64,000 nt of DNA from Streptomyces sp. NBC_01476 (GCF_036227265.1 NZ_CP109446.1:3729001-3793000), one strand, 5' to 3'. Counted from the stretch's first letter, positions 51,909 through 61,753 are shown. The notes: generated by a model from the letters alone, not told the origin. Numbers and translations are program-made.

Positions 51909-53626
51909 TCGCCGCGATCAAGCCCTCCGGCGCCAACACCCGTGGACTGCTCGCCTACCTCTACGGACCCGGCCGCCACGACGAACACCTCGACCCGCAC
52001 ATCGTGGCCGGCTTCGCCATGCTCGGCATGCCCGACCCCGGCCGCGACCAAGACGCCACCCTGACCGAACTCGGCCACTACCTCGACGCCCCCGTAGCCC
52101 TGCGCAACAACGAGTTCGGCAAGCACGTCACAGACCACGTCTGGCACTGCCCCGTTCGCGCCGCACCCGAAGACAGGTTCCTGTCCGACACCGAGTGGGG
52201 CGAGATCGCCGAGCGCATCGTCCACGCTGCGGGCATCGCTCCGGAAGGCGACGACCTCGCCTGCCGATGGATCGCCATCCGTCACGCCGACGACCACATC
52301 CACATCCTCGCCACCACCGTCCGCGAAGACGGTCGTCGTCCCAAACTCCACGACAGCGGCATCCGCGTCGGCACCGCATGCCGCGACATCGAGAAGGACT
52401 ACGGCCTGCGCCGCCTCAACAAGGGCGACCGCACCGCCACCCGCGCCCCCACCCAGGCCGAGATGCACAAGGCGGCCCGCCTCGGCTGGGAACAGACCAG
52501 CCGCGCCTGGCTCCAGGACCGCATCCGCGCCGCCATCCCCCACGCCGCCACTGCCGAGGAACTCCTCGCCTACCTCGAAGCCGGCGACGTCATGGTCAAG
52601 CCACGGCGCGGCCCGTCCGGCGACCTCCTCGGCTACTCCGTCGGCCGCCCCGGCGACGTCAACAAGGACGGCGAGCAGATCTTCCACCCCGGCGGGAAGA
52701 TCGCCCCCGACCTCACCCTCGCCAAGCTGAAAGCACGCCTGGAAGCCAGCGCACCCGAGGAGTACCCCACCGCCCGCCGCAACCGGCCCGGCACCCCATG
52801 GCAGCACGCAACCGAGGCCCTCGACGCCTTCAGTTACGAGATCAGCCGTACGGGCGACAGCGCTGACAGTCGCGGCCAGGCCCAGCTCGCCGCCCTCGGC
52901 GAGCTGATCGAAGCCACCGCCCAGGCCGCCCCCCCGGAACTCCGCACCGAACTCCGGATGGCAGCGCGAGCCTTCGCCCACGCCCAGCGCTCCCAGATCC
53001 GCGCCGAACACGGCGCCGCCACCGGACTGCGAACTGCCGCACGGGACCTCGTCAACGCGGGCACGGGCAACGATGGCGGCCCCCTTGCCGTCCTGCTCTC
53101 AGCCCTCATCTGGTCCGCCATCCTCACCGAACGTTGGCACACCGCCCGGAACCTCGCCCAGCAGGCCGCCGCCGCCCACCAGACCGTCCAGCACCTCCAA
53201 GCCGCCTACGACCAGGCCGCCGCACCCCAACTCGCAGCCCTCGCCCAACGCCAGCCCAACTCGGACACCCGCGCCACCCTCGCCAACGACGTACGAGCCG
53301 CCGTCCCCGACCACGCCGCCCGCATCCTCGCCGACCCCGACTGGCCCGCCCTCGCCACCGTCCTCGCCGACGCCGAAGCCGGCGGCCACAAACCAGCCCG
53401 CCTCCTAAAAGAGGCCGCCAAACAACGCGAACTCCACACCGCCCGTATGCCAGCCCGTGTCCTGCTCGCCCGTATCCAGCACACTGCACGCAATCCGGCC
53501 CCGAACCCGCGAGCGGAAGCGGCCCTCCTGCGATCTACACTTCGCTCGACCACGCGCCAGCACATCAATGAACCAACGCCGCCTCGCCCCATTCCGCCGA
53601 ACGATCACCAGCGTCGCTACCGGTAG
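51905..53626 (+). CDS. Relaxase (mobilization protein)
   Basis: 573 residues from GTG 51905. The N-terminal relaxase domain starts MIAAIKPSGANTRGLLAYLY and includes the metal-binding three-His motif in AIRHADDHIHILATT (about residues 125-135). Further parts (LHDSGIRVGTACRDIEKDYG) match actinobacterial MobA/VirD2-like relaxases. The last 250 residues are Ala-rich helices. It would nick oriT and lead the strand into a recipient. It is the last gene of the element. Confidence 0.9.
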   Translation: MIAAIKPSGANTRGLLAYLYGPGRHDEHLDPHIVAGFAMLGMPDPGRDQDATLTELGHYLDAPVALRNNEFGKHVTDHVWHCPVRAAPEDRFLSDTEWGEIAERIVHAAGIAPEGDDLACRWIAIRHADDHIHILATTVREDGRRPKLHDSGIRVGTACRDIEKDYGLRRLNKGDRTATRAPTQAEMHKAARLGWEQTSRAWLQDRIRAAIPHAATAEELLAYLEAGDVMVKPRRGPSGDLLGYSVGRPGDVNKDGEQIFHPGGKIAPDLTLAKLKARLEASAPEEYPTARRNRPGTPWQHATEALDAFSYEISRTGDSADSRGQAQLAALGELIEATAQAAPPELRTELRMAARAFAHAQRSQIRAEHGAATGLRTAARDLVNAGTGNDGGPLAVLLSALIWSAILTERWHTARNLAQQAAAAHQTVQHLQAAYDQAAAPQLAALAQRQPNSDTRATLANDVRAAVPDHAARILADPDWPALATVLADAEAGGHKPARLLKEAAKQRELHTARMPARVLLARIQHTARNPAPNPRAEAALLRSTLRSTTRQHINEPTPPRPIPPNDHQRRYR

Positions 53627-53997
53627 CGAGCGAAGGACGCAGAGACGCTGGAAGCTTGGGAATCACCCTGGCCTGCGCACCGTGCCCAACCCAACCGAGC
53701 TCAGAAAGTACGACAGACTGCCGTACAGCTCTTGCACCCCTGCTGTGCAGCCCAAGCCAACGTGGTGCCTGCCCGGCCTGGGATTTACAGCCGTACAGCC
53801 CCGCACCCGCTCGACGTAGGTCCCCCGGTGACTTGCGGATTTGCGATCGCACCAGACCCGAGAGATAAGCTGGTACCGGCCGCACGAGAGTGTTTTCGGT
53901 CACACGTAAAGTGCCTTCGTGCGGCCACTTCTTCTGTCCCGCCGCGCCCACGCCATGCGTGGATACTCAGGCGGGTCGGGGGTGTGGGAGCCATAGA
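53627..53997. other. Intergenic between relaxase and valS
   Basis: No gene is seen. It should hold the right end of the mobile element and the valS promoter. Two CCGTACAGC copies (53721 and 53790) and the inverted repeat at 53878 are the only structures noted. I found no copy of the tRNA-Ser 3' end. Confidence 0.45.
53871..53926 (+). promoter_or_regulatory. TGGTACC followed by long-loop inverted repeat before valS
   Basis: TGGTACC (53871-53877) directly precedes GGCCGCACGA, which pairs with TCGTGCGGCC at 53917-53926 across 29 bases. The TGGTACC core recalls the T-box sequence that contacts an uncharged tRNA end, and valS is next, but the flanking consensus and specifier loop are not evident. 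It may simply be a terminator of the element. Confidence 0.3.
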
Positions 53998-56640
53998 ATG
54001 GGCGTTGTGACTGACGACACCCAGCGCCCAGAGCCCGGGCTGAACAACAGCGCCCCCGAACTGCCGACTCAGTATGCACCGGCCGAAGTAGAGGGATCAC
54101 TGTACGAGCGCTGGGTAGAGCGCGGCTACTTCGAGGCGGACGCCAAGAGTGCCAAGCCCGCGTACACCATCGTCATTCCCCCTCCCAACGTCACCGGCTC
54201 CCTCCACCTGGGTCATGCCTTCGAGCACACGCTGATTGACGCCCTCACCCGCCGCAAGCGCATGCAGGGCTACGAGACGTTGTGGCAGCCAGGGATGGAC
54301 CACGCGGGCATCGCCACGCAGAACGTCGTCGAACGGGAGCTCGCCAAGGAAGGCAAGTCCCGTCACGATCTGGGCCGTGAGGCGTTCGTCGAGCGGGTCT
54401 GGCAGTGGAAGGCCGAGTCCGGTGGTCAGATCGCGGGCCAGATGCGACGTCTGGGTGACGGCGTGGCCTGGAGCCGTGACCGCTTCACCATGGACGAGGG
54501 TCTGTCCCGGGCGGTCCAGACCGTCTTCAAGAGGATGTACGACGACGGCCTGATCTATCGCGCCGAGCGGATCATCAACTGGTGCCCACGCTGCCTGACT
54601 GCCATCTCGGATATCGAAGTCGACTACCAGGACGACGACGGTGAGCTTGTCTCTCTGAAGTATGGCGAGGGCGAGTACAGCGTCGTTGTGGCGACCACCC
54701 GCGCCGAGACGATGCTCGGCGACACCGCGGTCGCCGTTCATCCGGACGACGAGCGGTACGCGCACCTGGTCGGCAAGCAGATCAAGCTTCCCCTGACCGG
54801 GCGCACGATTCCCGTTGTTGCCGACACGCACGTCGACCCGGAGTTCGGTACCGGTGCTGTCAAGGTCACGCCCGCCCATGACCCGAACGACTTCGCTATC
54901 GGACAGCGCCACAATCTTGAGTCGATCGCCGTCCTGGACGAGCGCGGAGTCATCACCGCCCACGGTCCCTTCGAGGGGCTCGATCGTTTCGAGGCTCGTT
55001 CCGCGATCGTCGCCGCCCTGCGCGCCGAGGGCCGGATCGTCGCCGAGAAGCGGCCGTACGTCCACTCGGTCGGTCACTGCTCGCGGTGCAAGACGACGCT
55101 GGAGCCGCGGCTGTCCCTGCAGTGGTGGGTGAAGGTCGAGACACTCGCCAAGGCCGCGGGAGACGCGGTCCGCGACGGGCGGGTGAACATCCATCCCGCC
55201 GACCTGTCCCAGCGCTACTTCGACTGGGTCGACAACCTCAACGACTGGTGCATCTCACGGCAGTTGTGGTGGGGCCACCGGATTCCCGTCTGGCACGGCC
55301 CGAACGGCGAGACCGTGTGCGTCGGCCCCGACGAGCAACCGCCCAGTGGCGAGGGCTGGGAGCAGGACACCGACGTCCTCGACACCTGGTTCTCCTCCGG
55401 CCTGTGGCCCTTCTCCACGATGGGCTGGCCGGAGCAGACTGAGGACCTGGCCAAGTTCTATCCGAACTCGGCCATGGTCACCGGGTACGACCTGATGTTC
55501 TTCTGGGTTGCCCGCATGATGATGTTCGGCCTGTACGCGATGGACGGGGAAGTCCCGTTCCGCACGATCGCCTTCCACGGCATGGTCCGTGACGAGCACG
55601 GCAAGAAGATGTCGAAGTCGTTCGGCAACACCGTCAATCCGCTGGACTGGATGGACAAGTACGGCTCCGACGCGCTGCGGTTCACCCTCGCGCGGGGCGC
55701 CAACCCGGGCACCGATGTGCCGATCGGCGAGGACTGGGTCCAGGCGTCGAGGAACTTCGCCAACAAGATCTGGAATGCGACGCGGTTCGCACTGATGAAC
55801 GGCGCCACGATCGAGGGCGAGCTGCCTCCGGCCGAGCAGCTCTCGGCCACCGACCGATGGATCCTGTCCCGACTCAACACGGTTGTGGCCGAGGCGGACG
55901 CGTACTACGACGACTACCAGTTCGCGAAGCTCGCCGACGCCCTCTACCACTTCGCCTGGGACGAGGTCTTCGACTGGTACGTCGAGCTGTCCAAGACGAC
56001 GTTCATGGCCGGTGGCGACGCGGCCAAGGCCTCGGCACGCGTCCTGGGCGAGGTCCTGGACGTAACACTGCGCCTGTTGCACCCCATCGTCCCGTTCGTG
56101 ACCGAGACCCTGTGGACCACCCTCACCGGCCGCGAATCCGTCGTCATCGCCGACTGGCCGGCGGACAGCGGCTTCCGTGACGCCGCTGCTGAGGCCGAGA
56201 TCGGAAACCTCCAGCAGGTCATCACCGAGGTGCGCCGCTTCCGCGCCGACCAGGGCCTCCAGCCCGGCCAGAAGGTCCCGGCCCGCCTGGATCTGTCCGG
56301 CACGTCCCTTGCCGCGCACGAGTCCGCCATCCGCCAGCTGCTGCGCCTCCAGCCGGAGGCTGACGGGTTCAACGCCACGGCGACCCTCCCTGTCGCCGGC
56401 GCCACGGTCGCCCTCGACCTGTCCGGCACCATCGACGTCGCGGCCGAGCGCAAGCGGCTGGCCAAGGACCTCGCTGCTGCCGAGAAGGAGAGGTCCCAGA
56501 CGCAGGCCAAGCTCGGCAACGAGGCGTTCATGGCGAAGGCGCCGGAGAACGTGGTCGAGAAGATTCGTACCCGCCTGGCGAAGGCGGAAGCGGACATCAT
56601 CCGCCTGGAGAACCAGATCAGCGGTCTGCCGCCCGCGTAG
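53998..56640 (+). CDS. valS: Valyl-tRNA synthetase
   Basis: 880 residues, full length. [20 protein letters not shown] holds the HIGH-type motif (HLGH, about 70-73). The editing domain includes [21 protein letters not shown] and [28 protein letters not shown] (about 537) is the KMSKS loop, followed by the anticodon-binding domain and a C-terminal coiled coil ([20 protein letters not shown]). ATG 53998 has GGGAG at good distance; GTG 54007 is possible. Neither clpX nor folC is adjacent, unlike the usual Streptomyces valS. It may be a second copy. Confidence 0.95.
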   Translation: MGVVTDDTQRPEPGLNNSAPELPTQYAPAEVEGSLYERWVERGYFEADAKSAKPAYTIVIPPPNVTGSLHLGHAFEHTLIDALTRRKRMQGYETLWQPGMDHAGIATQNVVERELAKEGKSRHDLGREAFVERVWQWKAESGGQIAGQMRRLGDGVAWSRDRFTMDEGLSRAVQTVFKRMYDDGLIYRAERIINWCPRCLTAISDIEVDYQDDDGELVSLKYGEGEYSVVVATTRAETMLGDTAVAVHPDDERYAHLVGKQIKLPLTGRTIPVVADTHVDPEFGTGAVKVTPAHDPNDFAIGQRHNLESIAVLDERGVITAHGPFEGLDRFEARSAIVAALRAEGRIVAEKRPYVHSVGHCSRCKTTLEPRLSLQWWVKVETLAKAAGDAVRDGRVNIHPADLSQRYFDWVDNLNDWCISRQLWWGHRIPVWHGPNGETVCVGPDEQPPSGEGWEQDTDVLDTWFSSGLWPFSTMGWPEQTEDLAKFYPNSAMVTGYDLMFFWVARMMMFGLYAMDGEVPFRTIAFHGMVRDEHGKKMSKSFGNTVNPLDWMDKYGSDALRFTLARGANPGTDVPIGEDWVQASRNFANKIWNATRFALMNGATIEGELPPAEQLSATDRWILSRLNTVVAEADAYYDDYQFAKLADALYHFAWDEVFDWYVELSKTTFMAGGDAAKASARVLGEVLDVTLRLLHPIVPFVTETLWTTLTGRESVVIADWPADSGFRDAAAEAEIGNLQQVITEVRRFRADQGLQPGQKVPARLDLSGTSLAAHESAIRQLLRLQPEADGFNATATLPVAGATVALDLSGTIDVAAERKRLAKDLAAAEKERSQTQAKLGNEAFMAKAPENVVEKIRTRLAKAEADIIRLENQISGLPPA

Positions 56641-56653
56641 TAGCCGGATCAGC

Positions 56654-56690
56654 GAAGGAGGCCCCGGACCCTGCGTCCGGGGCCTCCTTC
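56654..56690. terminator. Perfect 16-bp bidirectional terminator
   Basis: GAAGGAGGCCCCGGAC pairs perfectly with GTCCGGGGCCTCCTTC across CCTGC, between the convergent valS and glycosyltransferase genes. It ends 14 bp before the glycosyltransferase stop and 50 bp after the valS stop. Confidence 0.88.
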
Positions 56691-56704
56691 ATGGGCGGCC
56701 GCTT

Positions 56705-57628
56705 CTAGGGAATCCCCAGGCCCTCGAAGGGGCTTGACAAGGAGAACTCCCGCTGGCTCGCGACCGTCAGGGCCTGTTCGACATCGAACTCGGCCATCCG
56801 GATCAGATCAATGAGCCGAGACGGCTTGGAGGCGAGAACCTCGCGCGCCATGTCCTCCGCGGAGTCGTCGCGGTTGAGGCGGGCCCGGAACAGGTCGATG
56901 TTCTTCTCGACCACCAGCAGCGTCATGTCGAACTCGGACACGTCAGCATCGGAGACCCGTCGTGTGCGGGAGTGGACCCGGTACTCATGCATGGGGGCCG
57001 GGATACACACGATGTTGTTGGCGGCACCTCGGCGGAAACGCCCCGCGATGAGGTTCACAGCGAACGCCCAGTCCCCCCACTTGCGTACACGGGGATCATA
57101 AAGACCACCGCGGATGGCGTCATCGCGGCGATAGACGATCGAGGTGGGCACGTGATGCTTGCGTAAGATCAGCTCCTCGCGGCAGGGATACGAGGAGATG
57201 GTGAGCCCCTCGAAGTCGCCGATCATCCGCGACATCGTGTGGACGAAGGCCAGCTGCTGGTGCGTCTTGAGGAGCGTGACGGCTCGGTCCGGGTAACTGC
57301 CGGCCGCCAGAAGTTCAGGCGCGGTGGCGAGTCGGTCGTCGGCGTCGAGTTGCATGACGTACGCGTAGCGTGCGGCGTCGATGCCGGCGTTCCTGGCGGC
57401 ATGGTGTCCGCTGTGCTCTTGGCGGACGATACGGACTTCGGCCCGCCCGGCGCACAGTGAAAGGGCACGAAGTGTGGGCTGGTCGTCGGAGCCGTCGTCC
57501 ACCACCACGACCTCGTACGGGAAGGCGTGGGGCTGCTGCAAAAGGGACTCCACGGCTGCCTCCAGGTAGTTCCCGGAGTTGAAGCAGGGGACGACGAAGC
57601 TGATCCCCTCGGGCGTGTTCGGTTCCAA
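56705..57628 (-). CDS. Family 2 glycosyltransferase
   Basis: 307 residues from TTG 57628 (GAGGA seven bases upstream). ISFVVPCFNSGNYLEAAVES begins the GT-A fold, VVVVDDGSDD binds the nucleotide, HHAARNAGI and VMQLDADDR (DxD metal motif) follow. It would transfer a sugar from a nucleotide donor; the acceptor is unknown. It ends a three-gene operon with a methyltransferase and a Gfo/Idh-type protein, so a modified sugar or glycoconjugate is likely. Confidence 0.88.
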   Translation of the reverse strand: MEPNTPEGISFVVPCFNSGNYLEAAVESLLQQPHAFPYEVVVVDDGSDDQPTLRALSLCAGRAEVRIVRQEHSGHHAARNAGIDAARYAYVMQLDADDRLATAPELLAAGSYPDRAVTLLKTHQQLAFVHTMSRMIGDFEGLTISSYPCREELILRKHHVPTSIVYRRDDAIRGGLYDPRVRKWGDWAFAVNLIAGRFRRGAANNIVCIPAPMHEYRVHSRTRRVSDADVSEFDMTLLVVEKNIDLFRARLNRDDSAEDMAREVLASKPSRLIDLIRMAEFDVEQALTVASQREFSLSSPFEGLGIP

Positions 57629-57648
57629 GGCACATTCCTCGTCTCTTA

Positions 57649-58323
57649 TCAGGCTGCCCGATTGGCCGCAATGACAGTGGCACGGGTCGCCTGGAAGCAG
57701 TTGCGCCCGGTCCGGATGTCCTGTTCCGAATGCTCGGACCAGAGCAGTGTGATATCCCAGCCGTCGTAGATGCGCTCGATCGCACGTCGGAAGTTTCCCG
57801 GGGAGTAGTCGGCCTCTCCTTCAACGCGCAGCGGCCGACCGTCGGTTGACGTGCGCGTGATTCCCGTGAAGACTTCGAGGTAGTGGTGGTTCGCCCCACG
57901 CGCATAGGTCACCGCACTCGTAAGGAAAGATTCAACGTCGCGTCTTGCGAGGTAATGAAGTACGTCCTTGGCGACGATGACACCGAAGTCCTCGTCGATG
58001 ACCAGTTCCTCGACGAGGCATTCTCGCGGTTCGATGCGGTCGGCCAATACTCCTGCACCGCCGATTCGACGGAGAAGCGCGTCGCAGGGAATCTGATCCA
58101 CGGCTAACACGCGAAATCCGGCGCGTGCTAAAGCAATTGCGTAGGCGCCAGCACCGTACCCCAGATCCAGTGCCGTTCGAGGGGCCCCCTCCCTTACGGA
58201 TTCCAGGAATGCGTTGAACCGCTCCGACGTGGAGGCCTGGAGATTCTCTGCGGTGTCCCTGCCGCTCCGGATCGCCTCCGTGTAGAAGGCGTGCACGGAC
58301 GCCTTCGAAACAAGCTGATTCAT
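57649..58323 (-). CDS. SAM-dependent methyltransferase, class I
   Basis: 224 residues. ALDLGYGAGAYAIALARAGF (motif I at about residues 51-60), then VLAVDQIPCDALL and FGVIVAKDVLHYL give the class I layout, as in TehB/UbiE-like enzymes that methylate small molecules. The substrate is unknown, but the operon context suggests a sugar or glycosylated product. Its start is 42 bp after the Gfo/Idh-type stop. Confidence 0.85.
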   Translation of the reverse strand: MNQLVSKASVHAFYTEAIRSGRDTAENLQASTSERFNAFLESVREGAPRTALDLGYGAGAYAIALARAGFRVLAVDQIPCDALLRRIGGAGVLADRIEPRECLVEELVIDEDFGVIVAKDVLHYLARRDVESFLTSAVTYARGANHHYLEVFTGITRTSTDGRPLRVEGEADYSPGNFRRAIERIYDGWDITLLWSEHSEQDIRTGRNCFQATRATVIAANRAA

Positions 58324-58365
58324 GATTGACTCCTTTACGGCCCGGACGTCTTGAACAATCGGCGA

Positions 58366-59727
58366 TTAGAAAGGAACCGCGACCAGACATCCAGGAGTAA
58401 GCACCGACGAGGCGAGTGCTTCAGTGACCTGCATGGGTCGGAGGTGGCTTGCAAGTGAGCTGCGGTGCTCGGAGCCGTGAAGCCATTGCTCCATGAGCTG
58501 GCGGTTGCTGTCGCTGTGGAACAGCCCGCCGAACGACTCCTCGGACACGTAATGCTCTTCGGGTAGAAGGGCGGCGTTGGCGCGTGTGGTCACGCGGGCG
58601 AACGCGTCGATCCCGTCCGCACTGACGCCGCGGGGTATGTCGTAGCAGTGGACATGAGTGGAGAACAGCGTCGACAACTGGGCCTCCAGGTCCACGCTCG
58701 ACGTGCGGCCATTGACGTTGTAGAGGCCGTCCGGGAGTTCGGACCAGTCGCGGATGGAAGGCGTGGTCTGCTCGAAGGACAAGGTCCCGAGCGAGATGGT
58801 CCTCCCCGTGGCTGCGTCTAAGAGGCGGAACGCGGAGGCCACATCCGTCTCGCCGAATCGCAAGCTCTCGTCCGACTCCGCCGGCCACCGTGCGCCGCTG
58901 TCCCGGAACCTGACGGCGATGCGCTGCGAGACACGCTGGTGCTGGTCGATGGGGAAGGCCCCAAAGGAGCTGACCTCCAGCCGGAGTTGCCGCTCAGGGA
59001 ACAGGTCCGCGTTGAGCGACAGAATCTGGGTCGCCAGGTCGACGTAGTGGTACGCGCCGTGCATCATCATCCCGTAGCCGTACTTGTATGGGTGGTCGTC
59101 GCGGCTCTCGAACTCCCGCTGAAGGTTCCACACCCCGCCGGCGGCCCGGAGATGGAACGAAGTCAAGGGTGCTTCCCACCGCTCCATCCTCTGCTTGAGC
59201 GAAGCGATGACCACCCGGTTGTAGATCTGGTGGTACCGGCTCAGCGTCATCACCGAATGCTCTGCGGGGGAGCCGGAAGCAATACCGATCAGTTCCTCCA
59301 TCGTCTTTGTGATGTACGACGGCTCGAACCGGCCGTCGATGACAGGAGCCAATACCGGCTTCTCGACCAGCGAGGCGATGTGGTTCTGTATGCAGAATCG
59401 CAGGTATGCCTCATGAGCCCGTACCTCGGTGGCGATGTACATCATCGTCGGCACCCCGGGGACTCGCAGTCGCTGGACTGCCGCTGCTATGAGTTCTTGC
59501 GGTGTTTCTCGTACTCGGCCGCCGAAATCTGGCAGGTAGACGACACTTCGAGGCTTCGTACTCGTCGCCTCTATGCGCCTGTCGATTTCCTTCTGCTGTG
59601 ACTCCAGGTCGATGATGGAGTAGGAGTCGATGTGGCCCGACCTGATGGCATCGCGAATGCACGACAGGTACTTGTTGACGACTATTTCATCGAATCCGAC
59701 CACGATGAGGTGATGAGCTGATGCCAC
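58366..59727 (-). CDS. Gfo/Idh/MocA-like oxidoreductase
   Basis: 453 residues from GTG 59727, chosen for AAAGGTGA just upstream; ATG 59760 lacks a ribosome site. The N-terminal part has a Rossmann-like start (HLIVVGFDEIVVNKYLS), though the usual G-x-G-x-x-G is not clear. EKP in SLVEKPVLAPV (about residue 121) is the catalytic Lys motif of the family. The C-terminal part has GGVWNLQREF and HGAYHYVDLATQIL. It probably oxidises or reduces a sugar in an NAD-dependent way. First gene of the operon with methyltransferase and glycosyltransferase. Confidence 0.7.
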   Translation of the reverse strand: MASAHHLIVVGFDEIVVNKYLSCIRDAIRSGHIDSYSIIDLESQQKEIDRRIEATSTKPRSVVYLPDFGGRVRETPQELIAAAVQRLRVPGVPTMMYIATEVRAHEAYLRFCIQNHIASLVEKPVLAPVIDGRFEPSYITKTMEELIGIASGSPAEHSVMTLSRYHQIYNRVVIASLKQRMERWEAPLTSFHLRAAGGVWNLQREFESRDDHPYKYGYGMMMHGAYHYVDLATQILSLNADLFPERQLRLEVSSFGAFPIDQHQRVSQRIAVRFRDSGARWPAESDESLRFGETDVASAFRLLDAATGRTISLGTLSFEQTTPSIRDWSELPDGLYNVNGRTSSVDLEAQLSTLFSTHVHCYDIPRGVSADGIDAFARVTTRANAALLPEEHYVSEESFGGLFHSDSNRQLMEQWLHGSEHRSSLASHLRPMQVTEALASSVLTPGCLVAVPF

Positions 59728-60097
59728 GGGATCACCTTTCCAGGGAGCAAAAAAATGCATGGTTGTAACGGCTTCTTGGCACTGCCACAGGCCTTTCTGG
59801 CCATGGATATAAGTTCTCTGCGCGTCGCTTGAAAGAGCTGAGATGCGGGCATAACTGTGTCCGCCGGCCGATAAAAATGGCGGCTTCAATGTTATGGCGC
59901 GGGGTTGCCTCGTCGATGCAGGCAGCGACATCGCAACCGAAAAAGCAAACGGCGACCGCGTCTACTGCACTCGGAGCTGCGAGCGCGGCACTCGTGGCAC
60001 GTCCTGGACTGCTTGACGAGGTGAGGGCATCAGAGCAGCAGGCTGATGCACCTCACCCGACTGATCCTCCACCAGGCGACCGTCCAGCCACCAGTCT
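59728..60097. other. Intergenic, promoter of the sugar operon
   Basis: No gene is supported. CCGCCGGCCGATAAAAATGGCGG-like symmetry near 59861-59885 and A/T-rich spots near 59800 may hold the promoter of the leftward operon. No -35/-10 pair is assigned. Confidence 0.4.
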
Positions 60098-61450
60098 TTA
60101 TGCAGCTGCCGCGAACTCCCGAGCCCGGTCGTTGAAGTCCGCGACCAGCCGGTGTTTGCCGAACGGCTGCATCCGGCGCTGGAGATCCTGTATTGCCTCC
60201 ACGCACCGTGAACTCTTCACTTGCCGGGAGAGAAACAGGGTTCGCAGCCCCACAGCGTGCGCAGCTTCGAGGTCTCCGCGTTGCAGATGAGTGGCGGCGA
60301 GAGCAGCCTGGGACATGGCGCCTCGGCGTGCGCGGCGTTGAGCGCGGGCATGGTCAATGGACTGGCGAGCGTGCTGTTCGGCTGCATCCGCGTCATCAAG
60401 GTCGCGGAAGGTATTGGCGTGTTCGCCGTGGAGGTAGGCGGGGTCGATGAAGGCAGCCCATTCCTGTTCGTGGTCGAGATGGACGCGGCTGAAGGCTGCC
60501 TCGGACTGCACGACGGCATGGGCGGCGCTGGTCTTGTCGCCAAGCTTCGCGAGTGCCCGGGCTTCCAGGGCCCACAGGTCAGCCAGGCACGCGGGCGAGG
60601 TGCCCTTGGCGAGCCCGGCGCGGCCGGCCTGGGCCAAGCGCCGTCCTTCCTCGGGGTTGCCAAGAAGGGTGGCCTGGTCAGCCATGCCTGCCAGGACGTG
60701 GGCGCCGAGGGCGGCGTTGTGGGATTCCTCGGAAAGGCGCAGGGACTGGACGAGATAGCGCTGGGCTATGCCGTGTTCGCCGTTGTCGTAGGCCATCCAG
60801 CCCAGCAGGTAAGTCTGCTCGGCCGCCGCTTCGCACAGCGCCCGCCGTACCTCGTCCGTGTAGGTGCGGCGCAGCAGGGGGAAGACGTGCTGGTTCATGT
60901 ACTCGGCGAGGATGAGCCGGCCGGTTCCTCCGCCTTGGAGGACGTCCATGCGCTGGAACTCGCCGAACATGTTCCTTACGGCGACGACGTCTTCGAGCCG
61001 TACTCGGGGGCCGGGATCCGGCTGCTGGTCGAGGGTGTTGAGCAGCCAGTCGCGGGACGGCCCGACAGCCGCGACGGCGGCGAAGGGTGCTGCTGCAAGG
61101 AAGCTTCGACGGTCCACGTCCGCTCTCCCCAAGTCGGCGACGGCTTCCACCGTAACGGCGAACGAGGCGTTGTACTCGAGTGAGAGCTTCGCCGTACCGC
61201 TCTCGCCCAGCCCGAGATCGTAGGTGGTGACTTTGTATCCGAAGGATGCGGAGAAGACGTCGGCGAGGATTTCCGGTACCGGCGGGCGCGGCCGATCGCC
61301 GCCCAGCCAGCGCCGCACCGTCGTTGCATCCGGGGTCACGTGCGGCTGACCCCATACCTGAGCTGCGGCTTTGACCCGGCGGGCCAGTTCCGTATGACTC
61401 ATGCCTGAGCGGTCGAGCCATCTGACGAGGTCGGTGTTCGGCAACTTCAT
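60098..61450 (-). CDS. XRE-family regulator with TPR-like C-terminal domain
   Basis: 450 residues. The HTH spans LVRWLDRSGMSHTELARRVK and TPDATTVRRWLGG. A connecting part is followed by a helical repeat domain of about 300 residues (LGWMAYDNGEHGIAQRYLVQ, ALGAHVLAGMADQATLLGNP, DLWALEARALAKLGDKTSAA), like tetratricopeptide repeats. Such regulators in Streptomyces commonly pair with a HATPase protein and sense a small ligand or partner. The divergent gene at 61738 is that partner type. Confidence 0.88.
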   Translation of the reverse strand: MKLPNTDLVRWLDRSGMSHTELARRVKAAAQVWGQPHVTPDATTVRRWLGGDRPRPPVPEILADVFSASFGYKVTTYDLGLGESGTAKLSLEYNASFAVTVEAVADLGRADVDRRSFLAAAPFAAVAAVGPSRDWLLNTLDQQPDPGPRVRLEDVVAVRNMFGEFQRMDVLQGGGTGRLILAEYMNQHVFPLLRRTYTDEVRRALCEAAAEQTYLLGWMAYDNGEHGIAQRYLVQSLRLSEESHNAALGAHVLAGMADQATLLGNPEEGRRLAQAGRAGLAKGTSPACLADLWALEARALAKLGDKTSAAHAVVQSEAAFSRVHLDHEQEWAAFIDPAYLHGEHANTFRDLDDADAAEQHARQSIDHARAQRRARRGAMSQAALAATHLQRGDLEAAHAVGLRTLFLSRQVKSSRCVEAIQDLQRRMQPFGKHRLVADFNDRAREFAAAA

Positions 61451-61499
61451 GGTGAACCTTTACCCCTCAGATCGACACGGCCACGAGCGGTAGCGGAAG

Positions 61500-61538
61500 T
61501 GACACCCTTTGACACCCCTCACGACGGTACCCGCTAAC
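61500..61538 (+). promoter_or_regulatory. Promoter with TGACACCC direct repeats
   Basis: TGACACCC occurs at 61500 and 61510, ten bases apart, one helical turn. TTGACA (61509-61514) is a perfect -35 and GCTAAC (61533-61538) a weak -10 with 18-base spacing. The repeats overlap the -35 of the rightward HATPase operon and could be the binding site of the XRE regulator next door. Confidence 0.5.
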
Positions 61539-61600
61539 GGACTGCGGCGGTTGGCTTGGCGAACAGACCACAAGTCATCACACAAAGGGGAGTTGGCATC

Positions 61601-61753
61601 GTGGCAGAAACCATGGGCCGCCGTCCGTTATCCAGCGTCCGTGCCAACCTGCCCGCAACGCGGATCTCGGTCAAGGCCACGAGGCGGCGACGCGCCACGG
61701 CCGAGCGGTATGGAAGCAGGCGGGCGAGTGGTCGACGATGCCGCAGCCTGTGA
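61601..61753 (+). CDS. Possible 50-codon basic peptide
   Basis: GTG 61601 with GGGGAG upstream opens a 50-codon Arg-rich frame that overlaps the next gene start by 16 bases. No homolog is recognised; composition is close to noise. It could couple translation to the HATPase gene or be spurious. Confidence 0.25.
   Translation: MAETMGRRPLSSVRANLPATRISVKATRRRRATAERYGSRRASGRRCRSL

Larger units (their letters stand above)
41238..53626. mobile_element. Integrative mobilizable element with caspase-primase cargo
   Basis: The segment carries a tyrosine integrase, excisionase, XRE repressor, replication helicase, DUF2637 membrane protein, MobC-like protein and relaxase, that is, a Streptomyces-type integrative mobilizable element; no FtsK/Tra translocase is seen, so it likely needs a helper. 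It sits directly after tRNA-Ser, a common attachment site. The integrase is 4.8 kb from the tRNA because cargo and an IS lie between. I could not find a direct repeat of the tRNA 3' end at the right side, so both exact borders are uncertain. Confidence 0.65.
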
